64,000 nt of DNA from positions 62,001-126,000 of the forward strand of contig CAZLXI010000009.1 of NCBI GenBank assembly GCA_964563435.1, in the 5' to 3' direction. Origin of the DNA: Leadbetterella sp964563435 (GTDB lineage: Bacteria; Bacteroidota; Bacteroidia; Cytophagales; Spirosomataceae). The notes beneath the pieces are model-generated. The model searched no databases, was not told the DNA's origin, and saw nothing but the letters and a program-made list of their open reading frames with translations. How positions within the stretch are numbered: position 1 is the stretch's first letter; every line of letters begins with the position of its first letter. Below are positions 33,225-41,675 of the stretch, one piece after another. The position numbers and the translations under genes are program-made.

Positions 33225-33490
33225 GGTTGTCCGCACAACCGGAAGCTGAGGCCCGGGCACTCGGCAAGTATGAAACGATACATGCGGGTAAGGCGTGAGA
33301 AACGTTCAGGCATGAACTTTCCGAAGTAAGGTGTTAAGATTATTTAAGCGATACCGGGATGAGTCAAAAAGGAAAACTTATAGCTTTGAATACACAGGGG
33401 GCTGATCGTACAGCCTTAGGATGAGGTCATGGACACTCATTAAGCCTGACCGCATACGAAAGCCGTCAGAACTTAGAGCGGTTATTTTAT
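33225..33490 (+). ncRNA. Candidate guide RNA (or guide plus scaffold) downstream of the Cas12f-like gene
   Basis: The 302 bp between 33196 and 33497 has no ORF but many short hairpins: 33225-33240 (GGTTGT/ACAACC), 33246-33264, 33268-33281, 33281-33314 (CATGC/GCATG), 33316-33327, 33400-33415 (GGCTG/CAGCC), 33421-33440 (ATGAGGTC pairing with GACACTCAT) and 33446-33469 (CTGAC/GTCAG). A T-rich run follows at 33481. Cas12f and TnpB guide RNAs are encoded in this position, downstream of the protein gene. A TAnnTTTG box (TAGCTTTG, 33381-33388) may instead start a shorter RNA of about 95 nt. The exact ends and the guide segment are not known. Confidence 0.5.
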
Positions 33491-33497
33491 TATCGGA

Positions 33498-34217
33498 TCA
33501 TAAGACATCAAATAAACTGTTTAACCCTATAGGCTTATCGATTATTAATCCTTCGGCAAATTCTGCTCCTATTCGTCTCCCCCATTCTACATTTCGGGCC
33601 CTGACCTGATCAAAATAGCGGGGAGAGGTAATTGGCGTTTCGGCCTCTGTACTGAAGGGGTCATAAAACTGGCTCCTGTAGGCCCTGAAAGCTTCTTCTT
33701 TCTGGAGATAGAATGGGGTGATATCCAAAAGAATATCAGGTTCCAGATAAGTATCCTGAATGTAGTAAAAGAGTTTTTTTACTTCCCACACTTCCTGGTA
33801 TTTTTCGGTGTTGTCGACGGTGTGTATTTTGGTTAAGCGGCTCGCAAAAACCGCTTCCTTTACCAGGTCTGATGCTCTCCCGTGGTCGGGATGCCTGTCG
33901 GTCTGGGGATTGGCGATCAATATTTCGGGCCTGAACCTGCGAATCAGCTGGACCACCTTAAGTATATTTTCTTCGGTTACCTGGAAAAAGCAGTCTCTCA
34001 AATGGAGATTGGACCGGTAGTGAAGACCTAATATCCTGGAGGCTTCTTCCGATTCGTTTAACCGGATCTCTGCACTGCCCCGTGTTCCCAGTTCGCCACA
34101 CGTGAGATCCACAATTCCCACCTTCCTTCCTTCTTTTATGTGTTTGATAAGGGTGCCGCCTACCGCCACTTCCGCATCATCGGGATGCGCCGCTATCACC
34201 AGTATGTCGAGTTTCAT
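33498..34217 (-). CDS. bshB1: Bacillithiol biosynthesis deacetylase (PIG-L/LmbE family)
   Basis: The 239-residue protein has the LmbE zinc-site motif AAHPDDAEVAVGGTL, then DLTCGELGTRGSAEIR, IANPQTDRHPDHGRASDLV and the C-terminal RNVEWGRRIGAEFAEG that is specific to BshB1. The enzyme removes acetyl from GlcNAc-malate in the synthesis of bacillithiol, the thiol that replaces glutathione in many Bacteroidota. It lies 42 bp after the fatty acid hydroxylase gene on the same strand and close to the candidate guide RNA, whose 3' end may overlap its terminator. Confidence 0.9.
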   Translation of the reverse strand: MKLDILVIAAHPDDAEVAVGGTLIKHIKEGRKVGIVDLTCGELGTRGSAEIRLNESEEASRILGLHYRSNLHLRDCFFQVTEENILKVVQLIRRFRPEILIANPQTDRHPDHGRASDLVKEAVFASRLTKIHTVDNTEKYQEVWEVKKLFYYIQDTYLEPDILLDITPFYLQKEEAFRAYRSQFYDPFSTEAETPITSPRYFDQVRARNVEWGRRIGAEFAEGLIIDKPIGLNSLFDVL

Positions 34218-34259
34218 TTTAAAATATTGTCAATTCTGTTTTAAGATTTTTGTACTGCT

Positions 34260-35090
34260 TTATTTCGACATTTCGCTGCGCTCATCCTTTGATTTGAAAA
34301 TAGGGTATCCCAATTGCACATACCAGGGCTCCTCATGGTATTCTTCCAGTCCGTATTGTTCAGGATACTTTCTGGTGATGTGGGCGGTACCAAAAATTAC
34401 ATCCCATATAAAATACATATTCCCGTAATTTCCGTTGATCACACCTATACCGTCACGGTCGTGAGCCGCATGATGGGCATGGTGTGTGGCCGGCGTGGAA
34501 ATGAGACGTTCCACTATCCACATCACGGGATGCAGCCATTTGATTTTATATAGGGGCTTATCCCAGGCATAAGGAGAATGCGAAGCTATTCCGATCAGAA
34601 GTTTAAAAAAATATCCTACCAGGAAAGCCTGTCCGAATCCAAGAAAGATCAACGTGGCCGATACGAAGCGGGACGGGAAAATGAGTAAGTATACCCAGGA
34701 ATTACGGGCAGACAGGAGTACGCTCATTTCGGGTGCGGAATGATGTACACGATGGCCCTTCCATAACCATTCATAAGTATGGGCTGCCCTGTGCCACCAA
34801 TATTGTGTAAAGTCTTCAAGGAGCGTTACAATGAGCAATCCTAACCAGAAATTGACGCCTTCAAAGTAATTGGCATATACAGGAAAGAAATATTGCAGCA
34901 CATAGGTAGTAAATATGAAGCTTAACGGGCGGGTGATAACACTCGACATCAATAAGCCGGCTATCGTAATGTGCCATTCATTTTTATTCCAGCTTTTGCT
35001 TTTGAACACGCCGCCAATATATTCGGCCAGGCTGAAGGCGGTCAATAAAATGACTATTTCGTAGTAAATGGTAGTATCTGTAAATTTCAT
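34260..35090 (-). CDS. Fatty acid hydroxylase/sterol desaturase family membrane enzyme
   Basis: The 276-residue membrane protein has several hydrophobic segments and the di-iron histidine boxes WWHRAAHTYEWLWKGHRVHH and HHAHHAAHDRDG (THHAHHAAHD). It ends with YPEQYGLEEYHEEPWYVQLG. Such enzymes hydroxylate or desaturate lipids in the inner membrane; the lipid substrate is unknown here. It lies between the TPR gene and bshB1 on one strand and probably shares their operon. A degenerate copy of the AATCTATAGATT palindrome is upstream at 35118-35130. Confidence 0.87.
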   Translation of the reverse strand: MKFTDTTIYYEIVILLTAFSLAEYIGGVFKSKSWNKNEWHITIAGLLMSSVITRPLSFIFTTYVLQYFFPVYANYFEGVNFWLGLLIVTLLEDFTQYWWHRAAHTYEWLWKGHRVHHSAPEMSVLLSARNSWVYLLIFPSRFVSATLIFLGFGQAFLVGYFFKLLIGIASHSPYAWDKPLYKIKWLHPVMWIVERLISTPATHHAHHAAHDRDGIGVINGNYGNMYFIWDVIFGTAHITRKYPEQYGLEEYHEEPWYVQLGYPIFKSKDERSEMSK

Positions 35091-35117
35091 AGTTCAATAA
35101 TTTATTTTAATAGATTT

Positions 35118-35130
35118 AATCTATAGAATT
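35118..35130. promoter_or_regulatory. Degenerate AATCTATAGATT-type operator
   Basis: The sequence AATCTATAGAATT differs from the palindrome at the other island promoters by one inserted base. It lies about 28 bp upstream of the hydroxylase start codon, between that gene and the TPR gene. Confidence 0.4.
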
Positions 35131-35159
35131 AGTAGTTTTATTGATATATTTTTATAATT

Positions 35160-36674
35160 TTATAATGATGAGTTTAGCCCGGCTAATGCTGTACGGGCTT
35201 TTATATCCACGGTATTTTTTAATTCATGCGCTTTATAGGACAGCGCCTTTTCAAAATACACTCTGGCCTGTGCTTCTTGTCTGGCAGATTGGTATACATA
35301 CCCCAAATGAAGGGCAGCATTTGCACTTTCGGAAACCCAGTCGGTTTTACTACTAATGGTGATCGCTTTTTTAAGGTGGGCTTCCGCTTCCGGGAGCTGA
35401 CCGTATTGATGATGACAGATCCCGCTCAGGAAATAGTATTCGCTCAGCCATTCGTTGTTCAATGAAGCAGTGTCAACCTGTTTCAGGTACTTTAGTGTTT
35501 CCTTGTAATACCCTCCTTCCGTTGCTATTTTGGCCTGTAATAGTGCTTTCTGGGGCTGTTCCCTGCTAATGAGCTGATGAATTTTTACCGCATTTTTATC
35601 CAGGTCAGAGTTGGAATTGCCCGATTGTGTGACCATCTTAAAGTGATAGGATGATTTTTCCCCGTTCCCGGAAAACCGGTAAGCATAATACAGCTTAAGA
35701 TGCGTATCTTTAAGATAGGTCTTCCCTTTAGTGGCAAGCAGGTAGTTTTGGTATGCATTGACGGCCCGGTGGTAATCACCTGTCATCAGATAGCTGTCTC
35801 CCCTGTGCAGATCAAAAACAGGGCATTTCAGAAATGCATTGCCGGACGGGAGGCCGCTGAGAATTTTTAGCCCCTGGTCTGCCTGCCGGGTACGAAGGGA
35901 AACCGATGCCCCTAAAAACCGGGCATTCAGATCACCGGGCCTGGAATTAATATAGCTGAGCAAAGCCCGGTTGTCGCTTTCCCCGAACCGGGCGGTAAAG
36001 GCTTTTAAAAACAGGAAGCAATACAATGCCTCGTTACCCCATATCTCATCTTTTGCGGCCTTTTCCAGTTCTGAAAACCCCTGGTTAACGGTCCCTTTTA
36101 ACCCCAAAAGCTTCAAAGCCCACTTATAATTATCCGGAACAGACCCCGTGATCACATGGATGGTTCCCAACGATTTATAGTGAGGAATAAAGCCGGGAAA
36201 TTCTTTCCGGTTGGCCGAGAGCAGCCTGGAGGCCTGGACCAGGTTATATATGCCTTTGGTTTCTTTGCCTGATTTCAGCTTTAATATAGCCCATTGAATA
36301 AGGATCTCGGACCGGAGGAAGCGGTTGTAAGGGGAGGAGGGATCAAGGCTTTCGATCGCATTTAGCCTTGCCACCTCATTAGCCTGGGCCAGGTTAAAGC
36401 TACTCTCGCTGTTACTGTTCAATATCTCTATAAATTCAAGATAGTTCTCAAGATAGATCCTGAACGGCCCGTTGGGAGGCAGCGTGGCAATACGGGATCT
36501 TGCATGGGTGGTCTCAAGGCTGAAGATCTGGTTATACAATGCCGGAAAAGCGGGTGGCATGGTGAAGTCATTGCCGGAGGCCGGGTTATAAAGGATGAAC
36601 AGAATAAAAGGTATAAATCTTTTTCCCTTTGCTGCCCGGGTTATTATGGAATATTCATAAGATCTTATAGACAT
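35160..36674 (-). CDS. Tetratricopeptide-repeat protein with N-terminal signal
   Basis: Starting at the ATG at 36674, the product is 504 residues with a hydrophobic signal (FIPFILFILYNPASG) and many helical repeats, clearest near the C-terminus (YFLSGICHHQYGQLPEAEAH; AALHLGYVYQSARQEAQARV). The middle part with GFSELEKAAKDEIWGNEALY recalls the IML2/TTC39 type of helical repeat. It is probably a periplasmic protein-interaction scaffold. I reject the ATG at 36707 because it overlaps the -7 box at 36705-36712. It heads a leftward operon with the hydroxylase and bshB1 and is divergent from susC. Confidence 0.75.
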   Translation of the reverse strand: MSIRSYEYSIITRAAKGKRFIPFILFILYNPASGNDFTMPPAFPALYNQIFSLETTHARSRIATLPPNGPFRIYLENYLEFIEILNSNSESSFNLAQANEVARLNAIESLDPSSPYNRFLRSEILIQWAILKLKSGKETKGIYNLVQASRLLSANRKEFPGFIPHYKSLGTIHVITGSVPDNYKWALKLLGLKGTVNQGFSELEKAAKDEIWGNEALYCFLFLKAFTARFGESDNRALLSYINSRPGDLNARFLGASVSLRTRQADQGLKILSGLPSGNAFLKCPVFDLHRGDSYLMTGDYHRAVNAYQNYLLATKGKTYLKDTHLKLYYAYRFSGNGEKSSYHFKMVTQSGNSNSDLDKNAVKIHQLISREQPQKALLQAKIATEGGYYKETLKYLKQVDTASLNNEWLSEYYFLSGICHHQYGQLPEAEAHLKKAITISSKTDWVSESANAALHLGYVYQSARQEAQARVYFEKALSYKAHELKNTVDIKARTALAGLNSSL

Positions 36675-36704
36675 AATGATTAGTTTGCTTAGCTCAATCA
36701 GGGG

Positions 36705-36750
36705 CAAATATAAGAAGTGATTTTATTTATCCTACTAAATCTATAGATTT
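36705..36750 (-). promoter_or_regulatory. Promoter and AAATCTATAGATTT palindrome upstream of the TPR operon
   Basis: A minus-strand -7 box TATATTTG (36705-36712) lies 31 bp before the chosen ATG. A perfect 14-bp palindrome AAATCTATAGATTT follows at 36737-36750, 24 bp upstream of the box. The same box and the same spacing are found at the encapsulin operon (50287-50332). Confidence 0.65.
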
Positions 36751-36883
36751 TATATTTTAATAATTTCTGCACATCATCATCAGGCATTTATACGTCTCTG
36801 AGGGAAAATTACAGGCAGAATATAACTATTTGAAGAGACTTATATGTTATTCCAATATTCTTAAAAATATTCCCATGATACGC

Positions 36884-36939
36884 TTGACATGGAGATTAAA
36901 ATCATGCTAGGTTTGAATACTCTATAAAATCTATAGATT
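36884..36939 (+). promoter_or_regulatory. susC promoter with AATCTATAGATT operator
   Basis: TTG (36884-36886) and TAGGTTTG (36908-36915) are 21 bp apart, a full Bacteroidota housekeeping promoter. The start site should be near 36922. A perfect AATCTATAGATT palindrome at 36928-36939 would then cover about +7 to +18, a repressor position. The 5' leader would be about 38 nt. Confidence 0.65.
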
Positions 36940-36959
36940 AAATATAATAAATAACTGAT

Positions 36960-39900
36960 ATGAAAGAATTTTATGTATTCCGAAGAATCCGGATGGTTCT
37001 GTTCTTCTCCTTGATCGTTTCAAATGCCTGGGCAAACCGGGCTGTTTCCGGTGTTGTAAAAGACAAAAATACGGGGGAGTCTCTTCCGGGTGTTTCTGTA
37101 TTGGTAAAGGGAGGTACCCAGGGAGTGATAACTGATGTAAACGGAGGCTTTTCGCTTCTGGTACCTGACCATGCGGTAACGTTAGTATTTACAAGCATAG
37201 GCTATATTTCGCAGGAAGTAATCTTATCGCCTGATCACTCCGGCCAGTTGCGGATAGAGCTTGAAGAAGACAGCCGAAGCCTGAGTGAGCTCATCGTAGT
37301 TGGCTACGGTACACAGACCAAAACCGAGTTTACGGGCTCTGCTGTTCAGATCAAAGGCGATGCCATCAAAGACCAGCCGGTTCAGAGCTTTGACCAGGCC
37401 CTGCAGGGAAGAGCCACCGGTGTGAGCATAGCCCAGCCCAACGGGGTTTTGAATAACCCGCCGGTTATTCGTATCCGGGGGGTGAACTCGATCTCCCTGA
37501 GCTCGTATCCGCTGATAGTGGTGGATGGAGTGCCGATCAATACCGGAAATATCTCGGCCGACTCCAATGTGCCCAATAACCCTTTGGGGGATATCAACCC
37601 GGCAGATATCGAATCGATCGATATTCTGAAAGATGCCGCTTCCACCGCTATTTATGGTTCAAGAGCGGCTGCCGGTGTTCTTCTGATCACCACAAAAAAG
37701 GGTAAGGAAGGCCGGATAAGAGTAGGCTATGAAGGCTGGGTGGGTGTTTCAGACGCCGTAAGATTGCCCGAGGTGCTTAATGCTGAGCAGTTTGTGGCCA
37801 TTAAAAATGAATCGGTGCTTAACTCAAGACTGTTGTCTGGCGCGTCTGCTGAAAACTACGAACAGTTTTTCCCTGACCAGAATCCTGACGGTTCCAAGGT
37901 GGATACCCGTTGGTACGACTACATTTACAGAACCGGGGTTTCGCATAATCATGGGGTAAACATTTCGGGAGGTACCAAAAGCACCAGCTATTATTTTTCG
38001 GCTAACTATTCAGATCAAAAGGGTTTTCTGGTGGATAATGATTTCAAGCGTAGCGGAATCCGCTTTAACATCGATCATAAGTTAAATGAATGGCTGAAGC
38101 TGAGAGGTAACTTCAGCTATAACAATACCTTTAACCAGTCGCCTAACTCCGGGTCTTTACCCAACAATGCCCAGCTGATCATCGGCGCAGCGAGGATGTC
38201 GTTTATTCTGCCGCCCAACGTTTCCCCGTTTAATGCAGACGGAAGCTGGAATGTGACGCCTACAGGACAGATAGGCAACGGAAATAACAGGATCGTAAGC
38301 TCATACTATAACCCTGTGGCTCTTTATGAATTGTCGAAATATACTTCCGAAAATGACAGGGTGCTGGGTAACCTGGGAGCTACTTTGCGATTGTTAAAAG
38401 GTTTGGATCTAAGTACTACTTATTCCATTGACCGTCTGAAAACGGAGAATATCGGATTCAACAGTTCAAAGGTGGGTAGCTCTTCTACTACTACCGGTGG
38501 AAATGTTTATAATGTTTCGGCGCTCAGAGACAACTGGAACTGGACCACTACACTAAACTACGATACCCGCTTAGCCAAAAATCACATTTCAGGTTTAGCG
38601 GGATATGACGTGCAAAAGTTCAGCAACTCCGGCTGGGGAGCTTCGGTAACGCAGGCAGCGGATACCTATTTTGAAGATTACCAGGGAACCTGGGGGAATA
38701 TTACCCCTACGGGAAACTTCATTAACGAGCGTGCTTATGTATCTTACTTCGGACGTTTGAATTACGATTACGCCGACCGGTATTTCTTCACGCTTAACTA
38801 CCGAAGAGACGGAAGCTCACCACTTGGAGCCAACTTTAAATTTGGTGACTTCGGCGGGGTCTCTGCCGGCTGGCTGCTTTCAGAAGAAGATTTCTTCAAA
38901 AATTCTTCTATCCGTAATGTGCTGAGCGCTGCTAAATTAAAAGCCAGCTGGGGAAGGGTAGGGAACGGCAACCTGAATAACGCCTACGGTTCACTGGAGC
39001 TCTATGGCGCTTCGCTTTACGGCAGTGCTCCCACATGGGCGTTAAACCAGGCCGGAAATCCCGACCTGGCCTGGGAAACCAGCGACCAAACCAACATTGG
39101 GGCAGAGCTGGGATTCTGGAATAACCGGATCCAGACCGAGATCACCTGGTTTAACAATGATGTAAACGGGCTGATTCTCAGTGCTCCGCAGGCGCCTTCC
39201 AAGGGGATTCCGGGAGATGCCATCCTGGCCAACGTAGGCTCATTGTATAACCGTGGCCTGGAACTGGGCATTCATGCCAACCTTATTCGTAAGGATAATT
39301 TTTCATGGAATGCCGGCCTGAATATCACTTCGGTGACCAACAAGGTAACGGCTCTTGCTGCCGGTAATGCCGACATCATCGGCACTACCCACGTGGCGGC
39401 CAATGCCTTTAACGTAACCCGTGTGGGCTATTCCGTGGGTAGTTTGTACGGAGCTTTGGTAGACGGGGTCAATCCCGACAACGGACGTATCGTGTTTATC
39501 AATAAAGACGGAGAGAAAGTTCAGTTTACCCATGTGGCGGGAGCCGGAGATTACCGGTGGTCTTATCTTGACGGAAGAGAAGCTCCTGCGATCACGGCCT
39601 CTGATTACCAGATTTTAGGAAATGCCCTTCCCAAATGGTACGGTGGGTTTAACAGCTCCTTTACCTGGTATAATTTTGATTTAGGACTGAATTTTACCTT
39701 TGCCGGAGGCAATTATATTATGAACGGAACCCGGGCCACCCTGCTGGATCAACGGTACTTCAATAACAGCGCAGAGGTTCTGACCCGCTGGCAGAAACCC
39801 GGAGACATCACGAATGTGCCCCGATTAGTATATAATGATCAGCTTTCCAACGGTAACAGCGGCCCGGTGTCTACCAATGTGGAGAAAGGTGATTTTCTCC

Positions 39901-40133
39901 GCCTGCAGAATATCAGCCTGGGTTACAGGATACCTTCAGGCCTTTTGGGAGGCTCAGGTATAAACTCTGTCCGGGTGTATGCACAGGTATCCAACGCCTT
40001 TCTCTGGACCCGCTATTCCGGTCTTGACCCCGAGTCATCCTCCAACAGCAACTCGAATACCTCTCCGGGTATAGAGCTGAATTCCATAGGACAGGCGCGT
40101 ACATTTACTTTCGGACTGAATCTGGGCTTTTAA
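36960..40133 (+). CDS. SusC/RagA-type TonB-linked outer membrane protein
   Basis: The 1057-residue protein has a signal peptide (VLFFSLIVSNAWA), a carboxypeptidase-like regulatory domain (VSGVVKDKNTGESLPGVSVL; GYISQEVI), the SusC box ELIVVGYGTQTKTEFTGSAV, a plug (INPADIESIDILKDAASTAI, YGSRAAAGVLLITTKKGKEG) and a 22-strand barrel ending QARTFTFGLNLGF. It imports a ligand across the outer membrane with the SusD partner. The dipeptidase and sulfur genes nearby suggest a peptide or sulfur-compound substrate rather than a glycan; no glycoside hydrolase is adjacent. Promoter and operator lie upstream at 36884-36939. Confidence 0.95.
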   Translation: MKEFYVFRRIRMVLFFSLIVSNAWANRAVSGVVKDKNTGESLPGVSVLVKGGTQGVITDVNGGFSLLVPDHAVTLVFTSIGYISQEVILSPDHSGQLRIELEEDSRSLSELIVVGYGTQTKTEFTGSAVQIKGDAIKDQPVQSFDQALQGRATGVSIAQPNGVLNNPPVIRIRGVNSISLSSYPLIVVDGVPINTGNISADSNVPNNPLGDINPADIESIDILKDAASTAIYGSRAAAGVLLITTKKGKEGRIRVGYEGWVGVSDAVRLPEVLNAEQFVAIKNESVLNSRLLSGASAENYEQFFPDQNPDGSKVDTRWYDYIYRTGVSHNHGVNISGGTKSTSYYFSANYSDQKGFLVDNDFKRSGIRFNIDHKLNEWLKLRGNFSYNNTFNQSPNSGSLPNNAQLIIGAARMSFILPPNVSPFNADGSWNVTPTGQIGNGNNRIVSSYYNPVALYELSKYTSENDRVLGNLGATLRLLKGLDLSTTYSIDRLKTENIGFNSSKVGSSSTTTGGNVYNVSALRDNWNWTTTLNYDTRLAKNHISGLAGYDVQKFSNSGWGASVTQAADTYFEDYQGTWGNITPTGNFINERAYVSYFGRLNYDYADRYFFTLNYRRDGSSPLGANFKFGDFGGVSAGWLLSEEDFFKNSSIRNVLSAAKLKASWGRVGNGNLNNAYGSLELYGASLYGSAPTWALNQAGNPDLAWETSDQTNIGAELGFWNNRIQTEITWFNNDVNGLILSAPQAPSKGIPGDAILANVGSLYNRGLELGIHANLIRKDNFSWNAGLNITSVTNKVTALAAGNADIIGTTHVAANAFNVTRVGYSVGSLYGALVDGVNPDNGRIVFINKDGEKVQFTHVAGAGDYRWSYLDGREAPAITASDYQILGNALPKWYGGFNSSFTWYNFDLGLNFTFAGGNYIMNGTRATLLDQRYFNNSAEVLTRWQKPGDITNVPRLVYNDQLSNGNSGPVSTNVEKGDFLRLQNISLGYRIPSGLLGGSGINSVRVYAQVSNAFLWTRYSGLDPESSSNSNSNTSPGIELNSIGQARTFTFGLNLGF

Positions 40134-40153
40134 TCATTAAACAATTAACCATC

Positions 40154-41584
40154 ATGAAAAATAAATATATTCTAAGCGGACTTTTGCTGACATTGACCGT
40201 AACGTCTTGTGATCAGGACCAGCTCCTTAACACCGTTCCTCCCACCCAGCTAAGCTCATCCGATGTGTTTGAAACGCCGGAACGTATCCTTGGTTTGGTG
40301 AACGGGGTCTATAAGGCTTTGAAAAGCGCGAGCTTTTACGGAGGCAGGTATTTTCTTTATACGGATGTCAGAGGAGAAGATTTCATCAATATCACCGGCA
40401 ACACATTTACGGGATATGAAAGCTGGAACAACTCTTACGCTCCCGGTTCCAATGATATCATCAGCTTGTGGTCGGCCGGTTATACGACTATAAACCAGGC
40501 CAATGTGCTGATTGACGGTTTGCAGAAAAACTCAGGGAAAATCAGTGCTGCGCTTGAGGCCCAATATATAGGGGAAGCCAAATTTCTGAGGGCGCTGGCC
40601 TATTACAGCCTGGTTACGGCGTATGCCCGTCCTTACAATGAAAATAACGGTTCTTCGCCCGGCCTGCCCCTGCGTTTGCTTGCTGAGACCACCCCGGCAA
40701 ACAATGACCTGGCCAGGAGTACGGTGGCTGAGATATACAACCAGATTCTTAAAGACCTGAACGATGCAGAATCAGGACTTCCGCAAAGCCATGCTACGGC
40801 ACTTCTGAATACTACCCGTGCGCATAAGAATACAGCTATAGCTTTAAAAACAAGGGTTTATCTTAGCCAGAACAATTGGGATAAGGTGATTGAGGAGGCC
40901 GGGAAGATCGTGCCGCAAACCTCGGCTCCCTTTTCGGCCACCACCGGGGTGAATCACCAGCTTCAAAATGTAGTACAGATCTTTAGCGCTAATTTTACTT
41001 CAAACGAGTCTGTTTTCTCCATTCCGTTCACCACCCTGGATAATTATGGCGGACAATCCTCCCTGGCGTATATCTATAACACCAATTCGGAGTATTACCT
41101 GAACCCTGCCGGGATTTACGGAGACGCTCAGTGGGGTTCTGCCGACCTTCGCAGAGAGTGGCTCAGAGTTACGGGCGGCAGGGCATTTTTGGCCAAATTC
41201 GGTGCCACAGCCCCATTCCTGAATTATATACCTGTGATACGCTATTCGGAAGTACTGCTGAACTACGCCGAAGCTTTGGCAAGAAAAGGGGAAACTCCGC
41301 TGGCACAGGCTCTTTTAAAAGAAGTACACAACCGCTCTGATGCTTCGTTTGTTTTCCCTGAAGCTTCTTTGTCTACGCCAACCGCTTTGATAAATACTAT
41401 TCTGAAAGAGCGGAGAATCGAGCTGTTAGGTGAAGGATTCCGGTCAAATGACCTCCTGAGAAATCTGCTGCCCATTCCTGCCAAAGGAAGCGCTTCTCTC
41501 TCTGCCGGGCAGGTAGACCCGCAGGATGCGAACTATGTTTTCCCGATATCGAATACGGAGATCGCTACAAATAAGCTGCTGTAA
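40154..41584 (+). CDS. SusD/RagB-type surface lipoprotein
   Basis: The 476-residue protein has a lipoprotein signal (SGLLLTLTVTSC), the SusD N-terminal start DQLLNTVPPTQLSSSDVFET, TPR-like helices (LEAQYIGEAKFLRALAYYSL) and the RagB C-terminal pattern YIPVIRYSEVLLNYAEALAR, ILKERRIELLGEGFRSNDLL. It caps the SusC barrel on the cell surface and binds the ligand. It lies 20 bp after susC and ends just before a hairpin at 41627-41652. Confidence 0.94.
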   Translation: MKNKYILSGLLLTLTVTSCDQDQLLNTVPPTQLSSSDVFETPERILGLVNGVYKALKSASFYGGRYFLYTDVRGEDFINITGNTFTGYESWNNSYAPGSNDIISLWSAGYTTINQANVLIDGLQKNSGKISAALEAQYIGEAKFLRALAYYSLVTAYARPYNENNGSSPGLPLRLLAETTPANNDLARSTVAEIYNQILKDLNDAESGLPQSHATALLNTTRAHKNTAIALKTRVYLSQNNWDKVIEEAGKIVPQTSAPFSATTGVNHQLQNVVQIFSANFTSNESVFSIPFTTLDNYGGQSSLAYIYNTNSEYYLNPAGIYGDAQWGSADLRREWLRVTGGRAFLAKFGATAPFLNYIPVIRYSEVLLNYAEALARKGETPLAQALLKEVHNRSDASFVFPEASLSTPTALINTILKERRIELLGEGFRSNDLLRNLLPIPAKGSASLSAGQVDPQDANYVFPISNTEIATNKLL

Positions 41585-41626
41585 ATGATTTTGTATATAA
41601 GGTACGATTGTTGGAAAAACCATGTT

Positions 41627-41652
41627 ATGACCTCACCGTTTGGTGAGGTCAT
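41627..41652. terminator. Hairpin between susD and dipeptidase gene
   Basis: ATGACCTCACC (41627-41637) pairs perfectly with GGTGAGGTCAT (41642-41652) around GTTT. No strong T-run follows, so it may attenuate rather than stop transcription, or protect the susCD message. Confidence 0.6.
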
Positions 41653-41675
41653 CATCCTCATCAAAAATTAAAACT

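Noticed and set aside
33196..33497. A CRISPR array downstream of the Cas12f-like gene
   Set aside because: No direct repeat of 20 bp or more is present and no repeat-spacer periodicity was seen. The structure is single hairpins.
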